This document shows, piece by piece, positions 26,401 through 36,330 of a DNA stretch of 64,000 nt. The DNA lies in contig CAIIXF020000003.1 of assembly GCA_903813345.2 (NCBI GenBank), positions 22,272,931 to 22,336,930 on the forward strand, read 5' to 3'. The number at the start of each line of letters is the position of its first letter. Position 1 is the first letter of the stretch. The stretch comes from Owenia fusiformis. Taxonomy: Eukaryota; Annelida; Polychaeta; Sabellida; Oweniidae. The notes below the pieces were generated by a model. It saw nothing but the letters and a program-made list of their open reading frames with translations. It did no database searches and was not told where the DNA came from. A program made the position numbers and the translations under genes.

Positions 26401-29400
26401 AAAAATTTGAAAAATGTAATTAAATCTCAATAAATAATAAAAACTGATGAATAAACTTACATTTCACATGTAAGAATTAAGAGATTAGTAACTGTACTAA
26501 CGATAATGTGACTCTGAATCATAAGTTGTAAGCAAGCCAGGCAAAACAAGGTACAACAGGGAATCTTCATGTATCATCTCCTGCTGTAGGCTTCAAGTAA
26601 AAAATCCTTATTTAAATAAACAAACAAATGTTCGTCCCACTATGTTTCCATGGCAAACACCAAATAGTTAACTAGGGTGACAATCAAAATGAAATTGGCT
26701 ATTTTTGTTAGAACATTTTTTTATATACTCAATTAAGTAATTCATAATATGGGTAGGGTTAGCAGACATGGATATGACATGTATAATATACATGCTATAC
26801 CTATGATCTCATAGGAAATATAGATTGCTAAATGACATCATTAAATTAATTATTTAAAAGTACTGGGTGTAACAAAATATAGAAAATTGAACTATTGCAT
26901 TAAAATTACAACCCCGTTATAAATGTCTTTAATTATGCGTTATATTCACTAATCATTCTTAGGTATCATTTTATCCAAATTTATCCTTCATGAAATTTTA
27001 ATTGTATTTACAGCTGTCCAAAATGAACGAGATCGTATCAGTGTACGACGCACAAGTTATGATGAAGTTGGTCAAAATGGTGCTCTATCTGTCAGCACGT
27101 TGCTCAATGCGGAGATTCTTTCCCGACAGGTTAGTCAGGTTGGTATAGGTGGCACTAGTGAGAAGTTGGTTATGATTTACACAATCACGAAAAATGATTT
27201 ATCAACAATCTACAATTTAATGTTACACCCTGTATATTCAATATACAGTTCTAAGAATACATTAAAGGGGCACCAAAGTGTAGAGAATGTGAAATGTTGG
27301 AAGCAATATGTTCAAAAATCATGCAAAAAATATCTGGTCAAATATAGAAGTTATTGAAGACACACATTTGCTGAAATTCATTAGATTTGAAGAGGGGTTG
27401 TCAACTTTTTCAAAACCATAACCAGATAATCAGAAAAATAAATCAGAGCTGGGAACATTTTAGAAAATATGTATGGATAATTTTTCAGAAAATAGCTGAA
27501 CCTCTCTCTTTGTTGCCCCTTTAACTTCTCAATGGATTACCTGGTTTTCTATTGGCTTTGAATAAGACTGAATGAAAATTGATTAATTCAGTTTGTAATT
27601 CTTTGTAATTAATCAATAATATAGTAATTAATTATGATTACATTTTTTATTGATTATTTCTCTCTGTTTTACTCTTTTAATTATTTTTTATTTATTTGTT
27701 TATGCTTTCTATTATTTTTGATATTTATTGGGTATATGCATAGCCAGATTTCTTTGTTGTGCTTATTTGCTTTAATTTAATATCTGTAATGTAATATGAT
27801 TTAAATCACCAAATTATTGGTGTGTACTAGATTAAAGTTAATTCAAATTTAGTTTTACAGCTTGATATAATACTTTGATATAAAGGATATGCTTAACCAC
27901 AAAACATATAAAACGTGTGATTTAAAATCTTTCTGTGATTATGAATATTTCTCTGATTATAGTCAATTTGTCAGATTTAATTTAATTTATTCATTCATTA
28001 TCAGATCATAAATGTTTCAAAATATGTAACATATCTAGAATTATATTTGCATGTTCCAGATCTCATCACCCATATCAAATGCAGACATTGCATTAAAAAA
28101 GATCGCCACTATAAATGACGTGTGTGACTCCATGAAACAGCAGTTGCTGATCCTTGTTGAGTGGGCCAAGTATATCCCAAGCTTCTGTGAGCTACCACTG
28201 GATGATCAGGTACTATCTTCTGTGTTTGAAAATATTTATTCAGTTTCATTATTTATTATTTATGAAAAAGATACATTATCAGGTTATATTTTTAATTGCA
28301 AAATGGATCTGAAAAGGCATTATTTCAATTACTCTAGTCCTAGAACAAGATTAAATTCTGTTTTCATATTATAATTTATATTATAATTTATATGTACAGT
28401 GTAATGTTAAAAGTGGGCCAAAGAGTTTTTATTTTGGTCTCATTTTGGCATAAATAAATAAAATATAGTGAGAAATAAAATATAATGCCCTTGTACCTGA
28501 ATAACTTATGACACACTTTCTATACTGTCAATAGGTGGCACTACTGAGGGCACATGCTGGAGAGCATCTCTTGTTGGGACTTTCACGACGCTCCATGCCA
28601 TTCAAGGACCTTTGTCTCCTTGGCAACGACTTCATAATCCCAAGGAACACAACTGAAATGGATCTCCATCGAGTTGTTAATCGTATCCTGGATGAGCTTG
28701 TGCGACCCCTGAGGGAGGTCCAGATTGATGATTCTGAGTTTGCCTGTCTCAAGGCAATTGTTTTCTTTGACCCTGGTGAGTTTGAATATGTGTAAAAGTA
28801 GATTAGTTTTGATATGAAAAAGATGTTTTAATAAAAATGCATATTGGCAAATTTCATGTTTCAAGTAACTTTGCTGAGCTGGAGTTAAACAGAAGCAAAC
28901 TGCAGATTTTTTAGATCTTGAAAATAATCTTTGTTAAATGAACACCTTTCCTGAAAAAATACTTCATATTGGTCAAAACATTATATTATATCTGGGCATT
29001 ATGTCAGCGCTATCCAAGTAGTATGTCATTTATATTTCAGCATTATTTGCTGTTTTATTTAAGTATCACATTAACTGTATCTTAGAGTCAATATGGTTGT
29101 ATTTCAGCAATGTATTTTAAAATTATAGACCCTATTTCATTATTTTTTCAAATGCATCATTGATTGTACCGAGTCCACAGACATATTGCCCCTATATGCA
29201 CCTGCCAATATTTCCAGAAGCCAAGGGGATAAGTGATATACAGAAGATCAAGGCAATGCGCTACCAAGTTCAGATCAACCTGGAGGACTATATTAATGAC
29301 CGCCAGTATGACTCCCGCGGGAGATTCGGGGAGATCCTCCTCATGTTACCTAACCTACAGAGCATAACATGGCAGATGATTGAGCAAATACAATTTGCAA

Positions 29401-30159
29401 AAATATTCGGAATGGCCAAGATAGACAATCTACTGCAGGAGATGCTCCTTGGAGGTAATCATTATATTTGATTATTAATTAAGGTGACATTACAAGATAA
29501 AATTAGAGGCCAAGTCAATATATACACCCAGAATCTCGAAATTCTAAATTGAATAAAATGACATATTATAACTTTACAAAGGTTCTGGCAAGACTCTCAT
29601 CTAAATCACGGCCCTATAATATAGAATTGTCAAATTTTATATAGAACAATCAACATGTAATATTAAATTCTGTTAATCATGTGTTAATCCTAAAAATAAA
29701 CGTTCATGGTTCTGTTTTCTCTGTTCAGGTGCGTCCAATGATATGCCCCACCCCTCATCAGCAGCACTTCACCCCCATATGATCAATGCCGGGCAGCACG
29801 GCCTTGGGGCCAGTGAGTTGCAAAATGGGGCTCCCACCACACAGGAGGTTCTCTCTGTGGTCCAGGGGCATAACGCAGATGGCGCCACGGGTATACACTC
29901 TCAGCAGGAGAGGTTGGATAGGGTCACGGTTAATCTCACTAGTGAACCTGCCGTTATCCCTATGAATCACTCGGGGGAGCCATTAGTACATCATAACGTG
30001 GATCCATCACTACCAAGATCACACGCACCAAGCCCCATCGAAGCTCACTTGACAAATGGTCACCCGGGAACTCCGTACAGTAATGGACATCATGACCACA
30101 CCCCAATACCATCTCCACCAATGACAAACATGACAGCATTCAAGCGTGAAGTCATGTGA
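5305..30159 (+). CDS. HNF4: Nuclear receptor HNF4 (NR2A), spliced gene
   Basis: HNF4 is a constitutively nuclear receptor that binds DNA as a homodimer and controls gut, liver-like and lipid-metabolism genes. Exons read as 5305-5431, 25043-25348, 27014-27129, 28060-28209, 28535-28775, 29218-29454 and 29729-30159. They sum to 1608 nt in one frame (535 aa plus stop). The second exon holds the DNA-binding domain, from [15 protein letters not shown] through the P-box CDGCKG to [17 protein letters not shown]. Exons 4-6 hold the ligand-binding domain ([78 protein letters not shown]). This ends in the AF-2 helix [11 protein letters not shown] Pro/His-rich F domain closes with FKREVM, like the TKQEVI end of vertebrate HNF4A (474 aa). 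The first exon is assigned from phase (G+AT makes Asp) and is less certain; a further 5' exon with the start codon is probably missing. Confidence 0.93.
6806..6963. repeat. Dispersed repeat family R1 (AGGCATTAAC...GGTGACATA)
   Basis: This copy shares ordered blocks with 41608-41735: AGGCATTAAC, GCAAAATGTCC, CACCTGCCAT, TTACAGA, AAAAAAGTTGGAGACTATAA, CAATATGTCA and GTGGTGA. Shorter or reverse fragments occur near 5130, 15182-15325, 22775-22860 and 41243-41290. No coding capacity or obvious terminal repeats are seen. It may be a SINE or a MITE; no polymerase III boxes could be recognised. Confidence 0.55.
7726..7884. mobile_element. Palindromic MITE with ~75-bp arms
   Basis: The left arm begins GGAATAAATAATGATAGGCC and the right arm ends with its complement. 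The arms run about 75 bp with few mismatches, around a short loop near 7805. Transcribed, it would fold into one long hairpin. A related but more diverged palindrome lies at about 44218-44372; both are preceded by ATTAAG and followed by CGATTC-AACAT. No protein is encoded. Confidence 0.75.
9419..10435 (+). repeat. Pyrimidine-rich minisatellite with ~428-bp higher-order repeat
   Basis: About 1 kb is built from short related words (TTTGTCAT, CACTTTTCAT, ATCTGTCATATTTATCA). A larger block is repeated almost unchanged, with GTTTGTCATGTTTTTCATAT at about 9673 and again near 10101, a step of 428 bp. Scarcity of stops in all plus frames yields 199-codon open frames rich in Phe, His, Ser and Ile. These are repeat translations and not credible proteins. 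Confidence 0.85.
10468..11365 (+). mobile_element. G-run MITE split by an inserted foldback element
   Basis: The left piece (10468-10541) starts GGCTCGTAGCTTGCTTTTGCC and continues into the AGGGGGTTCACC part of the G-run MITE. The right piece (11283-11365) resumes with the CCCCAAATCA, ACTGCATGATTTTGAAAGAA and GGCTAGGGGGCTAC segments. The gap between is filled by the inverted-repeat element at 10542-11282. Confidence 0.65.
10542..11282. mobile_element. Foldback DNA element, ~740 bp
   Basis: The outer ends are inverted copies (AAAGGAGTGGTATCGATATGG on the left, its complement at 11262-11282). Further inward paired blocks include CTTAAACCA/TGGTTTAAG, TTTCCGAACCT with GGTTCCG, and GAGAGGTC-type segments around TCTCAATATTA near 10.84 and 10.99 kb. 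The whole unit folds back on itself with decayed arms. No transposase is encoded. A clear target duplication could not be read because the host repeat is itself irregular. Confidence 0.6.
12567..12790 (+). repeat. Tandem repeat, ~90-bp unit, about 2.5 copies
   Basis: The motif TGGAATTTGATTGTTGACAG starts at 12567 and 12658, and a variant (TGGAGTTTGATTGTTGGAAG) starts at 12747. The sequence between them (ACTTAATTTTA, AATTTAGTTA, ACTAAAGT) also recurs. It is non-coding. Confidence 0.75.
16381..18648. mobile_element. DNA transposon relic with long TIRs, interrupted by a LINE
   Basis: The termini are inverted copies: CCCTTGGTATACGCAGCTAA at the left, its complement at the right. Pairing continues for about 330 bp (GACCGGTACGGGTC, then ACTTGCTCAATATTGACTTCC, TCTCGAGAACGACTGTCTCA and CATCAAGGTATGATGTAA). 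The left arm is cut after about 16477 and resumes near 17943, with LINE sequence between. The loop holds two ~37-bp tandem units (about 18255-18330, CTTGCAGCGAGAAGACGGAC). No transposase remains. Direct repeats of about 110 bp (16260-16375 and 18650-18760, sharing TCTTGGTTGTCAAGGGAACAC) flank the element, so it sits between two halves of a local duplication. Confidence 0.8.
16478..17943 (-). mobile_element. 5'-truncated non-LTR retrotransposon (LINE), RT C-terminal half
   Basis: Read on the minus strand, the first open frame (17931-17572) has the reverse-transcriptase catalytic segment [16 protein letters not shown] and the following [14 protein letters not shown] and [10 protein letters not shown] blocks. 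A second frame (about 17571-16652, best seen from 17494) continues with [17 protein letters not shown], and ends with a Cys-His motif ([20 protein letters not shown]) typical of LINE ORF2 C-termini. One frame change separates the two. The 3' end is CAATAAAAG followed by a (TA)n tail at 16478-16492. It lacks the endonuclease and N-terminal RT, so it is dead on arrival. It lies inside the left arm of the 16381-18648 transposon. Confidence 0.85.
19421..19590 (+). mobile_element. G-run MITE, best copy (GCCCGTAGCCAGG inverted ends)
   Basis: The left end is GGCAGGCCCGTAGCCAGGAT; the right end, CCCCTGGCTACGGGCTTGCC, is nearly its complement. The inside has poly-G segments, TTCAAAAATATCCAGG, TTTACATTTGACAATTTTGG and a second G run. 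Related pieces are at 2029-2195, 10468-11365 and 49706-51040, with weaker fragments near 31390, 33395, 34530 and 56340. It is non-coding. Confidence 0.75.
19611..19760. repeat. Dispersed repeat family R2 (GCAGTGATCTCCC...)
   Basis: This shares TGCAGTGATCTCCC, CATTAAAG, AAGTGG, GCACCCAC, CTGAGATTTTAAAAA and ACTTGAAAATGAGAAAAAT, in that order, with 26205-26365. A fragment lies at 5448-5530. It contains a perfect 21-nt palindrome at 19635-19655 (AAGTGGGTGC-T-GCACCCACTT). The origin of the family is unknown; no coding capacity. Confidence 0.6.
20063..20195 (+). repeat. Degenerate ~15-bp tandem repeat
   Basis: Six or more units of the form TTTG(C/T)CACAATGAGG(T) run through this stretch, for example TTTGCCACAATGAGG, TTTACCACAATGAG, TTTGTTACAATGAAG and TTTGTCACAATGATT. 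Non-coding. Confidence 0.7.
25043..25348 (+). CDS. HNF4: HNF4 exon encoding the DNA-binding domain
   Basis: This exon begins after TTTTTCAG and ends GAAG/GTGAGT, phase 1 at both ends. All eight zinc-binding cysteines of the two zinc fingers are present, starting with [14 protein letters not shown] and ending with the [13 protein letters not shown] helix. The P-box CDGCKG is the NR2-type half-site reader. The DNA-binding domain is nearly unchanged from vertebrate HNF4A. The exon is less AT-rich than its surroundings, as expected for constrained coding sequence. A poly-G run (about 25427-25437) lies in the following intron. Confidence 0.95.
26205..26365. repeat. Second clear copy of dispersed repeat R2
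   Basis: It has the same ordered blocks as 19611-19760 (TGCAGTGATCTCCC, CATTAAAGGAAGTGG, GCACCCACCTGAGATTTT, CACCCACTTGAAAATGAG), with about 15-20% differences by eye. It lies in the intron after the DNA-binding-domain exon. Confidence 0.6.
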
Positions 30160-33100
30160 CATTTAAATGAATCAGGTGACAATCATGTGACATAAGACAT
30201 GTGACAATCATGTGATGCAATTGACATCAACATTATGACATTATTTTTATGAATTAACACCTGGCTAGCTTGCCGATGTTGTGCAGTAAGAGCTAACACT
30301 AACACTGTATCCGAAAATATCTTAATATTCTTTTTTACAAATGTGCCAAATAAAATGAGAAAACGTCCTCACAGGAGAGACTTGATAGTTAAATACTGTC
30401 AGGCTCTTTTTAATGAATTTATTTTGATCAATGTATCCGTTGGTGTTCTCAAAATCTAAGAAAGCCAATAGATTCATTTGTAATCAATCCCTAGGTCTTC
30501 TTAGATGGTATTCTATTCTAGTTTCAACTGAAGTCTCAAGTTCTGAATGCCAATTCTTTAAAAGGTGCTAAACTGATAAAAACTGCCAGAAACCATATGT
30601 GTACTTGCCCCTCAAAGCATTATACACAATTAATGTTTTGATGAATGGAGATCAGTGTAGTTTTTTTGTAAGGATAAATTCATTGGTGCTTGAAATTTGA
30701 GGATGGTGCAATTCTTTCAGTAGTAATTTCATACAGAGTTGCGGGGGGCTGGTTAAAAACTTGTGAAACTTATTTAACGTAGCCACTGAAATATTGATGA
30801 AATAAGTTTCGCAAAAGTGACCCAGTGATACCCGACTCTGCCCCTTCAGGTTCCCAAAATACATAGGTGTGTATAGCTTTTTAACAAAGTATAATCAAAC
30901 TAAAAACTTTACATTTTTATTACAAAACTGCATGCTTGAATGATATATAAAAATACATTTACATTCCACAATATAGCGAAAGTATTATATTTGATGTATA
31001 TCTACTTAGATAGATATGGAAAAATGTTTCAAATATATTGTTGAACGTTTCAAATATATTATAGAAATTATTATCCTATTTTTGAAGTAAATTCTGTAAT
31101 ATTTTAATAAAAAAATCACAAGAAGCAATTAAGAAGATTGCAACTTACAGTAAACAATTATTAAGTACATATTTTTCATGAAATACTGTAGATTTCTCTT
31201 CAAATCTGTACACTCTAGAACACTTCCCTCCAAAAGGTTGGTAACCCACACACTCATATTTGACCATGAGTTAAAGCATGGCAATTCAAAAACATCATCA
31301 AATTTTTCATGGGATCTATTTTATTAATATTGAGAAGGACAGTTCAAATGAGTACAAAAACAAGCTTTAAAACGCTATGAAAGGGGATTCAGTATTGCCA
31401 AACTTTTGGAGGGGGGTGTAAGTTGGTAGCTGTATTTTCAATTTAGTGAAGGAACCAGCTGTTAATGCTTATGAATATGCAGATGTTAATGCTTATAAAT
31501 ACTATATCTAGTATATGCAGGTGTAAATGCTTATAAGTGTAATAGCATAAGCATTAAAATACAGTGTATTGTTTTATGATTTAGTGAAGTCATAGTTCTT
31601 AGTAAATAGTTTGATAAAATGAACATGTAAATTACAATTTAGTGGAAAATGAACTTTACAGGGAACATGAGGCAATCATTTGTATATTGAAAACTTGTAT
31701 TTTATAGAAATTTTGTTTGTACATAAATGTATATTGTATGTTTTATAATGTGAATGTGTTGAATTATATGTAATGTACATACATTGAACATGTACAGTGT
31801 ATATACTGTACGTGTTTATATATACAGTACATTTAAATTCATAAACTGGTAAAATGTACAGCCTATGTAATATGTACATGTTACTTTGTGTATGTTAATT
31901 ATGAACTGATAATGATGTACAGTACATGTTAATAAACTGTACATGTTATTAATAGAATGTAGATGTTGATATGTACATGTTAATGTGTACATGTTAATAA
32001 TATGTAACCTTTGTAAAACATTTCAGTTTACTATTTGAACATGTTTCTTTATTGTATTGTATTGTATTGTAAATATAAATAAGTGCTTTATGTAAAATTG
32101 TTTTATATACCAGTGATAAATGTGTTTTCTTGCCAACAAGTCATTCCAAGATGATCATACGGTTAGTACAGTAGTTATTAACCAAGTAGAAATAATGTAA
32201 ATGTAGTACAGTAGTACAGTACATGTAGTACATAAGTACATGTACATTGATGTAGAACTACAGAAAAGATGACATGTTTACGGGAGAATCTGTACATATT
32301 ATAATAAACATGTACATATAGATATGTAATTGCTTTAAATGTTATGATAAGTGACATTGATACACTGTGAGAACAAACATTTGAACATTTGTATATATTT
32401 CCTCAAGAACTATGGATTATGACGTAGTCTCAGAATAAAGATACGAAAATATGATGAGTAGAAGTTCTAGTCGAACAATTATATTAGTAATATTTGTGAT
32501 GTTATGGAGGTTAAGTTAGCAATGTTTTGAAGGATGAATGCTAAACATGTAAAATGATGGCTGGAACTTTTTCCCCCTTTTGTGGCCTTTATTTTATTGA
32601 GTATGAATTAGTGAAAATAAATGCAGTAGTAATTAATCACCTGTATAAACCAATAGAGAGGGGGCATCACAATATTACATTAAACTTTCAAGGTCAATCT
32701 TTACCTCTCTAATTGTATGAGTTCTCCAATAGAGTTTTAACTGTAAACTAAAATTTAGGTACCTGCCATGTAATTGGTTAATACAATACATATCCAGGTG
32801 TGAACCAAATGGATTGCAGATTTCCATAAATGATACATTACGAGTCATAAGTTTTTAGATTTTGTTGGATAGATTCAAGGTCATTTTTTAAACCAAAGGA
32901 AGTATGTATTTTATAAATGCAAATTCTACCTTCTATAATTTGCATTATGTCCAGTATATTTTGAATGAATGTACTTCATGATCGAGAATGACTTATTTTA
33001 GTAAAGAGTTTAATGTAGCTTTTGTAAATGTACATATGGTCTCGTCATACACTGTACAGCATGGATAATGTAACATATACGCTGCAAATCAAATTTAAGC

Positions 33101-33270
33101 AATCAAAACCCAATGCAATAACAATTTTTCTATCCAGAAATATGTACATAAATATTTTATGCTGATTATATATGACTGATTGTGTGTCAATTGACTGATG
33201 AATATGCTGATTTTTGATTCTATTTTTACTACAATGAAATAAATTCAATAAAAAAACTTGTTTTCGTGTT
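30160..33270 (+). other. HNF4: Probable HNF4 3' UTR and trailer
   Basis: There is no coding sequence after the stop at 30157-30159. Candidate AATAAA signals occur at several places (near 30349, 31931, 32303, 32433 and 33238-33250), so the transcript end could be short or about 3 kb away. The stretch 31700-32320 is dominated by TGTACATG/TACATGT words. Seven perfect Pumilio-type octamers (TGTAHATA) lie at 31718, 31774, 32291, 32311, 32390, 33029 and 33143. Assignment as 3' UTR is inferred from position only. Confidence 0.5.
31750..32320 (+). repeat. TACATGT-rich degenerate tandem region
   Basis: Many near-copies of TGTACATGTTAAT and AGTACATGTAGTACA occur at irregular steps of about 15-30 bp, for example near 31875, 31923, 31942, 31972, 31988 and 32219-32245. 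The words are partly self-complementary, so the stretch can form many small hairpins. Non-coding. Confidence 0.65.
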
Positions 33271-33766
33271 CTTTTAATCATCCCTTCAAATTATCTTTAC
33301 ATTTATAAAAATGTTCAACTTGTTTACTGACATTATCTGCTGAATTAAAATGAGGAAAAATCAGACAACTTTTTGCTCATGTCTTGACGTAGTCAGCTTT
33401 TGCTATGGTGGGGGGGGGGTGGTAAATGCAAAACCAAGCAAGAGTCGTTTGGATTGCCTTATACATCATATTTGAAGGCAGTAATCATACCTTGAATTCT
33501 GTGAACTACAAGTACACTGTTAGTCCAACGTATGAAATAAATCTAACATAAACTAAAATTCATTATATTAAGCTTTTCATTTATTCATAGGATATATGTT
33601 TTCTTTTAAATGATATATCAAAAAACTTTTACATGATACAAACTGATTATTTCAATTCTAGGTTGTTCATTCATTGGTTTGAAAGTGTAATATTGTATCT
33701 CCAAAAGAGAAGCCCCTCACAAATTCATGATACTTCAAATACTATAACTGGAGTGACACAACCTAG

Positions 33767-33917
33767 TACAGTGAAACCTGTCAAGTGGAACAACTCCTCT
33801 ATTAACGGAACACTTTTAACAGTCCCAAGACCAATTGACTTGATGTTAAATGAACCTCAAAAGTGGAACACCTTTTAAAGGAACCAAAGGTGTGCCACTT
33901 AGGCAGGTTTTACTGTA
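33767..33917. mobile_element. Tc1/mariner-type MITE (TA-CAGT...AACCTG ends)
   Basis: Left end TACAGTGAAACCTGTCAAGTGG; the right end GGCAGGTTTTACTGTA is its near complement, both including a flanking TA. A TA target and CAGT-AACCTG ends are typical of Tc1/mariner/pogo-derived MITEs. Inner paired words (GTGGAACA, GGAACAC) are also present. A half copy (TACAGTAGAATCTGTC) lies at 41187. No transposase. Confidence 0.7.
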
Positions 33918-34970
33918 CATGCAAATGAAGCTCAATTTTATAGAACATTTGAAAGGGTATATACTGCAAGCATGGGTAGTACCCATGTACATATTGTTTA
34001 TGCATTATATAACATCCATGACAAAAGTACATAATTCTGTTTCAGACTGGCCTGTTGTTGTGTTACCCAGACACCATAATTATCAAGAATATATTACTCG
34101 TTATAAACAATATGTTTTCATATTTGATAATTGATCATTTAAGACATGTTCTCAACTTTCTAAATCGCAAGGTTACCTCAGAAAAATGTTCAGTCTTGAT
34201 AATAATATGGTGGGTATATCCCTAAATACCCTTGCAGGTATATCCCCATAAGATGTCTCTAAAATCTTTACCATTGTGTATATTGTGTTCCATAATATGT
34301 TGTAACCATAGTTCAACCATAATCTAATATAATTGGTCACCCATATTTTACCCAGAAAACAATGATCCCCTATTACAAGAATCTGTAAGAACCTAATGCA
34401 AATGTGTTCTATTAAAGGGAGAATCAGATACAAGAACAAGGTAAGGTTTTCTAAAATTGTCATTTAATCTTTGGTGTTACAGTACCCCATTGCTCCAGAT
34501 GGAGAAAATGGAATTAAATACATGCCATGCCCATAGCCAGCTTTTGGAAGGGGGGGGGGCATAAAAGTTTGTCCTCGAGCCCCTCTCCCCGCTGGGCCTG
34601 CATAAATAGCTCAAAAATGCATTAATTCCAATACGGTATACCAGAGCCCCTCTTACTGTCTTATCTGCCATTTGCATTCACTTTGGAAGATAAAGACGGG
34701 GGGGGGGGGGGGGGGGGGGGCGAGGTTATTGCGATGCATCAATTCCATTTGCTCAAACAGATCAAAACATTATTTACATCATATTTACATAATCACTTAA
34801 TAAGTTAAATATAATACACAATTAATTTGTATTATAATTACATAGATAACCTTTGTGACTGACAATGGATAGCAGAGCTGTCTTAAATGTCTTAGATGTG
34901 TCTTGCTTCTAAAACCTCAAACAAATAAGTTACACATCATTCTGATACAAAGTGCCAACAATCCAGTATG

Positions 34971-35047
34971 TACGAGGGTGGTCCCAGAAGTAATGCACTA
35001 TATGTTCTAACTTTATATAGTGCATTACTTCTGGGACAACCCTCGTA
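34971..35047. mobile_element. 77-bp mariner-type hairpin MITE
   Basis: TACGAGGGTGGTCCCAGAAG at the left is mirrored by CTTCTGGGACAACCCTCGTA at the right. The arms are about 33 bp with one mismatch, around a loop of about 10 nt, and TA lies at both borders. CGAGGGT-type ends followed by AAGTAATGC are typical of mariner terminal repeats. Little more than the two TIRs remains. The size resembles a microRNA precursor hairpin. Confidence 0.8.
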
Positions 35048-35662
35048 TAACTGCTGATTGTAACTATTAAGAAAAAACAATTAATTTTGTCAGAAAAAAC
35101 ATCCCTACATGTACAGGATATCTTAATATACTAATTAATCATCCAATCATATGCCCACCTTTTTGAGAAACATAATATTATCAAATGTTTGTCTTATTAT
35201 TCATATACGTAGTGTACATGCATATAAATCAAAATTGCATAAAACAATGGTCTCTTTAGAGAGGTAATTAATGTATTATCATAATTTATTCATCTTTCAC
35301 ACAACTGTCATAGTCACACTATTCCTAACAACACTGATAACTAAAACTGCAATAGTCTATTAAAGTATATCAAGAGCAATAAGCCTAAATCGATCTTCTT
35401 GTGACTTTCAATCTTCAGTAAAAGTAACTGTACTAATTTACTTGATCAGGATCTAAAGAAGAAGTCAGTTAATTATATTTTCAAAGGAAATATCCATCAA
35501 GGAATATCAATAATTCAGCAATATTAATTTAAGGTTAAACAACAAAAACATTAAACAAACTAAAAATAGACTTATTGCCATGACTAGTCACATAAATCTA
35601 CCAAAGTGCAATTAGAACCTTTGTTTGTGAGTCCATTACAAAGTGACCCTCCACCTCTATTG

Positions 35663-35821
35663 CTTCAGTCACATTTGATCTACGGCAACCATATGGCAGC
35701 CAAAATTTGAGAGTAATGTGCAGCATAAAATACAGGGATAACAGTATGCTGTAGACTTTCTATATCAATTTTGTGAGGCTATAGACGACATACGCCCTCG
35801 TAGAGCAAATGTGACTGAGGC
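35663..35821. mobile_element. MITE with CAGTCACATTTG inverted ends
   Basis: CTTCAGTCACATTTGATCTACG at the left pairs with CGTAGAGCAAATGTGACTGAG at the right. Total length is about 159 bp. A solo end of the same kind (CAGCAAATGTGACTGAGAC) is at about 20229. Non-coding; superfamily unknown. Confidence 0.65.
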
Positions 35822-36141
35822 TTACCTTATAGTAAACAATTCTCCTAATTTTATATTCTCATTTTTACCCTCATGTAAATTTATTTTTAGGTTAAAATGG
35901 TATTACTTAATGTATGCTGTAAATGCTCTAGATTTTCACCAATACTTCAGTGCTCCTAAAGTGTCCTTGGAGATATGATTAAAACACATACATTAGAAAC
36001 CCTGCGTGGAGGTGAGAAATATAATCAAGTTCAATTTAATGAACCCTGCAGATTGGTTGCATATAAGGCACGTTTCAAAGGTTCCCAAACAAGGGTGCAT
36101 CATTTCAGTATAGTCTAAACAACATGACTGCAAATATGACA

Positions 36142-36330
36142 CTAGAGAAAAGGAATGTGAAACCTGCGACGTAAACTAGATCGACGTTGATTTTCAAGCC
36201 GTTTGCTTTTTCTTCTCCGCCTTCCAATATTAAGAAAGTCATCATCACCATCGGAGTCTTCATCTGCGTCATCATCAGAGTCTAATTTTGTACGTGATGA
36301 GTGGGTCCACAATCCTACAGTACCATCCCA
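36142..36330 (-). CDS. DCAF11: DCAF11 last exon with acidic/basic tail
   Basis: It starts after a TTCTAG acceptor with WDGTVGLWTHSSR, the end of the last WD repeat. An Asp/Glu run (DSDDDADEDSDGDDDF) and a basic segment (GRRRRKSKRLENQRRSSLRRR) follow, with the stop at 36142-36144. The human protein has a different, Ser/Pro-rich end, so this tail is lineage-specific. A nuclear localisation signal is inferred from the basic clusters. Confidence 0.9.
   Translation of the reverse strand, partial: WDGTVGLWTHSSRTKLDSDDDADEDSDGDDDFLNIGRRRRKSKRLENQRRSSLRRRFHIPFL

Larger units (their letters stand above)
33271..36141. other. Intergenic region between HNF4 and DCAF11 (convergent 3' ends)
   Basis: No gene is seen. 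It contains three small inverted-repeat elements (33767-33917, 34971-35047, 35663-35821), decayed G-run fragments (33395-33430, 34525-34600) and a G homopolymer of about 22 nt at 34699-34720. The rest is AT-rich. The two flanking genes point their 3' ends at each other. Confidence 0.6.

Noticed and set aside
31676-31879. 67-aa Tyr/Ile/His-rich open frame on the minus strand
   Set aside because: It arises from TACATGT-type repeats in the presumed HNF4 3' UTR.
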